DNA from: Irineochytrium annulatum
Taxonomy: Eukaryota; Chytridiomycota; Chytridiomycetes; Chytridiales; Chytridiaceae
DNA length: 18,598 nucleotides
Assembly (NCBI GenBank): GCA_027600665.1
Contig: JADGJL010000542.1
Coordinates: 1-18,598 of the forward strand
Direction: 5' to 3'
Positions 18,101 through 18,598 of the stretch are shown here, in pieces. Made by a program: the position numbers and the translations under genes. Position 1 is the first letter of the stretch. Each line of letters begins with the position of its first letter. Under the pieces are notes generated by a model. It did no database searches, had not been told where the DNA came from, and saw only the letters and a list, made by a program, of their open reading frames with translations.

Positions 18101-18598
18101 GACAACCGCCCCGCCAGCCAGGGCCGCGAGTCCGAGCGCAGCCCAGCGCGCCCCTCGCCCGCGCGCATTCCGCTCCCCCACGGCCAAGCCCTGCGCATCC
18201 GTCGCACCCACGTCCCCCGCATGCTCATGCACCCTCAATCTCGCAGCGATGGCGCACTCAACACGCACCACATCTTTCCAATCCACTCCCAACTGACCCG
18301 CGACAGATCTTAGCGCGACGCGTGATCGCGCGTCATACACGCCGTCACATACACCGAGGATAAACAAGTGCGCGAGGATGGTGTAGCGGACGTCGAGGTC
18401 GTCCGTCGGGGATGGCGTGAGGGACCGCGAGAGGTCGGAGGCAACGACGCCATGGCCGTGGAGGCGGTCGATCATGACGCGCTCGTCGTCGGAGAGGTCG
18501 AGTGCGGCGTGGAGGCGCTCCATGAAGGATTTTGCCCATAGCTCGTGCGCTGCCAGGGCTTTTTTGGAGCGGAGGAGGCGGGGGTGGGATTGCGGGAG
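15130..18598 (-). CDS. DUF726/TMCO4-like membrane alpha/beta-hydrolase (Mil1/YFL034W family), 5' partial
   Basis: Exons 18598-16880 (open to the edge) and 16821-15130, at least 1136 residues. Intron 16822-16879 (58 bp; GTACGT...ACAG) is phase 0 and restores KKAGL/VLADTLLANV. Order: an alpha-helical N-terminus (in frame upstream of the Met at 18523, so the start is outside); a Gly-rich hydrophobic membrane segment (about 18180-17915) ending MSGFRMMRRTRGISQFEFVS; a long disordered insert with a poly-Lys stretch; then the hydrolase core. The core has ITVAGWVTTRDPEDDFTLPF, GFSLGA (Ser at 16756-16758), YMTNDWILG (Asp at 16576-16578) and KGHLDYRG (His at 16450-16452), a likely Ser-Asp-His triad. 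About 415 acidic, disordered residues follow. Yeast Mil1 is reported to associate with the AP-1 clathrin adaptor, so a Golgi/endosome role is possible; the substrate is unknown. Confidence 0.93.
15838..15853. repeat. CTC trinucleotide run encoding poly-Glu
   Basis: A short CTC run in the last exon of the DUF726 gene encodes consecutive Glu on the minus strand in its disordered tail. Confidence 0.65.
16362..16380. repeat. TCC trinucleotide run encoding poly-Glu
   Basis: A TCC run in the DUF726 gene encodes a Glu tract (FEEEEEEEDDE) just after the hydrolase core, at the border with the disordered acidic tail. Unit changes would be in frame. Confidence 0.7.

Overview
The window looks like nuclear DNA of a fungus, most likely an early-diverging (chytrid-like) one. 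Coding exons are GC-rich, intergenic DNA is more AT-rich, and introns are short (48-83 bp) with GT...AG ends. The gene content fits a fungus: Nrg1-type two-finger C2H2 regulators, a GPI-type fasciclin protein, a Git3/cAMP-receptor-like GPCR, a Mil1/TMCO4 (DUF726) hydrolase and an aspartokinase-like protein. The phylum is an inference from gene style, not from a marker gene. No rRNA, tRNA, mobile element or CRISPR array was recognised.

Layout. (1) 2-949 (+): C-terminal half of a divergent aspartokinase-like protein, cut by the left edge. (2) 950-3896: 2.9 kb AT-richer DNA with no convincing gene. (3) 3897-5452 (-) and 7488-8520 (+): two head-to-head paralogous zinc-finger regulators, each with one intron, sharing a 2 kb upstream region. 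Their predicted base-reading residues are identical. (4) 9103-10366 (-): secreted, probably GPI-anchored protein with two FAS1 domains. (5) 10598-12340 (-): an F-box-like ORF followed in the same frame, after one UGA codon, by an ankyrin-like ORF, probably parts of one gene. (6) 12558-13130 (-): a decayed tandem copy of that locus. (7) 13456-14714 (-): seven-helix receptor in three exons. (8) 15130 to beyond 18598 (-): large DUF726/TMCO4-like alpha/beta-hydrolase membrane protein, cut by the right edge.

Apart from the zinc-finger pair and the F-box/ankyrin locus with its relic, neighbours look functionally unrelated, as is normal for a eukaryotic chromosome. The most unusual points are the aspartokinase-like protein that has lost conserved active-site residues, the in-frame UGA with a matching break in the decayed copy, the mirror-image regulator pair with identical recognition helices, and a stop-free 48-nt intron in the receptor.
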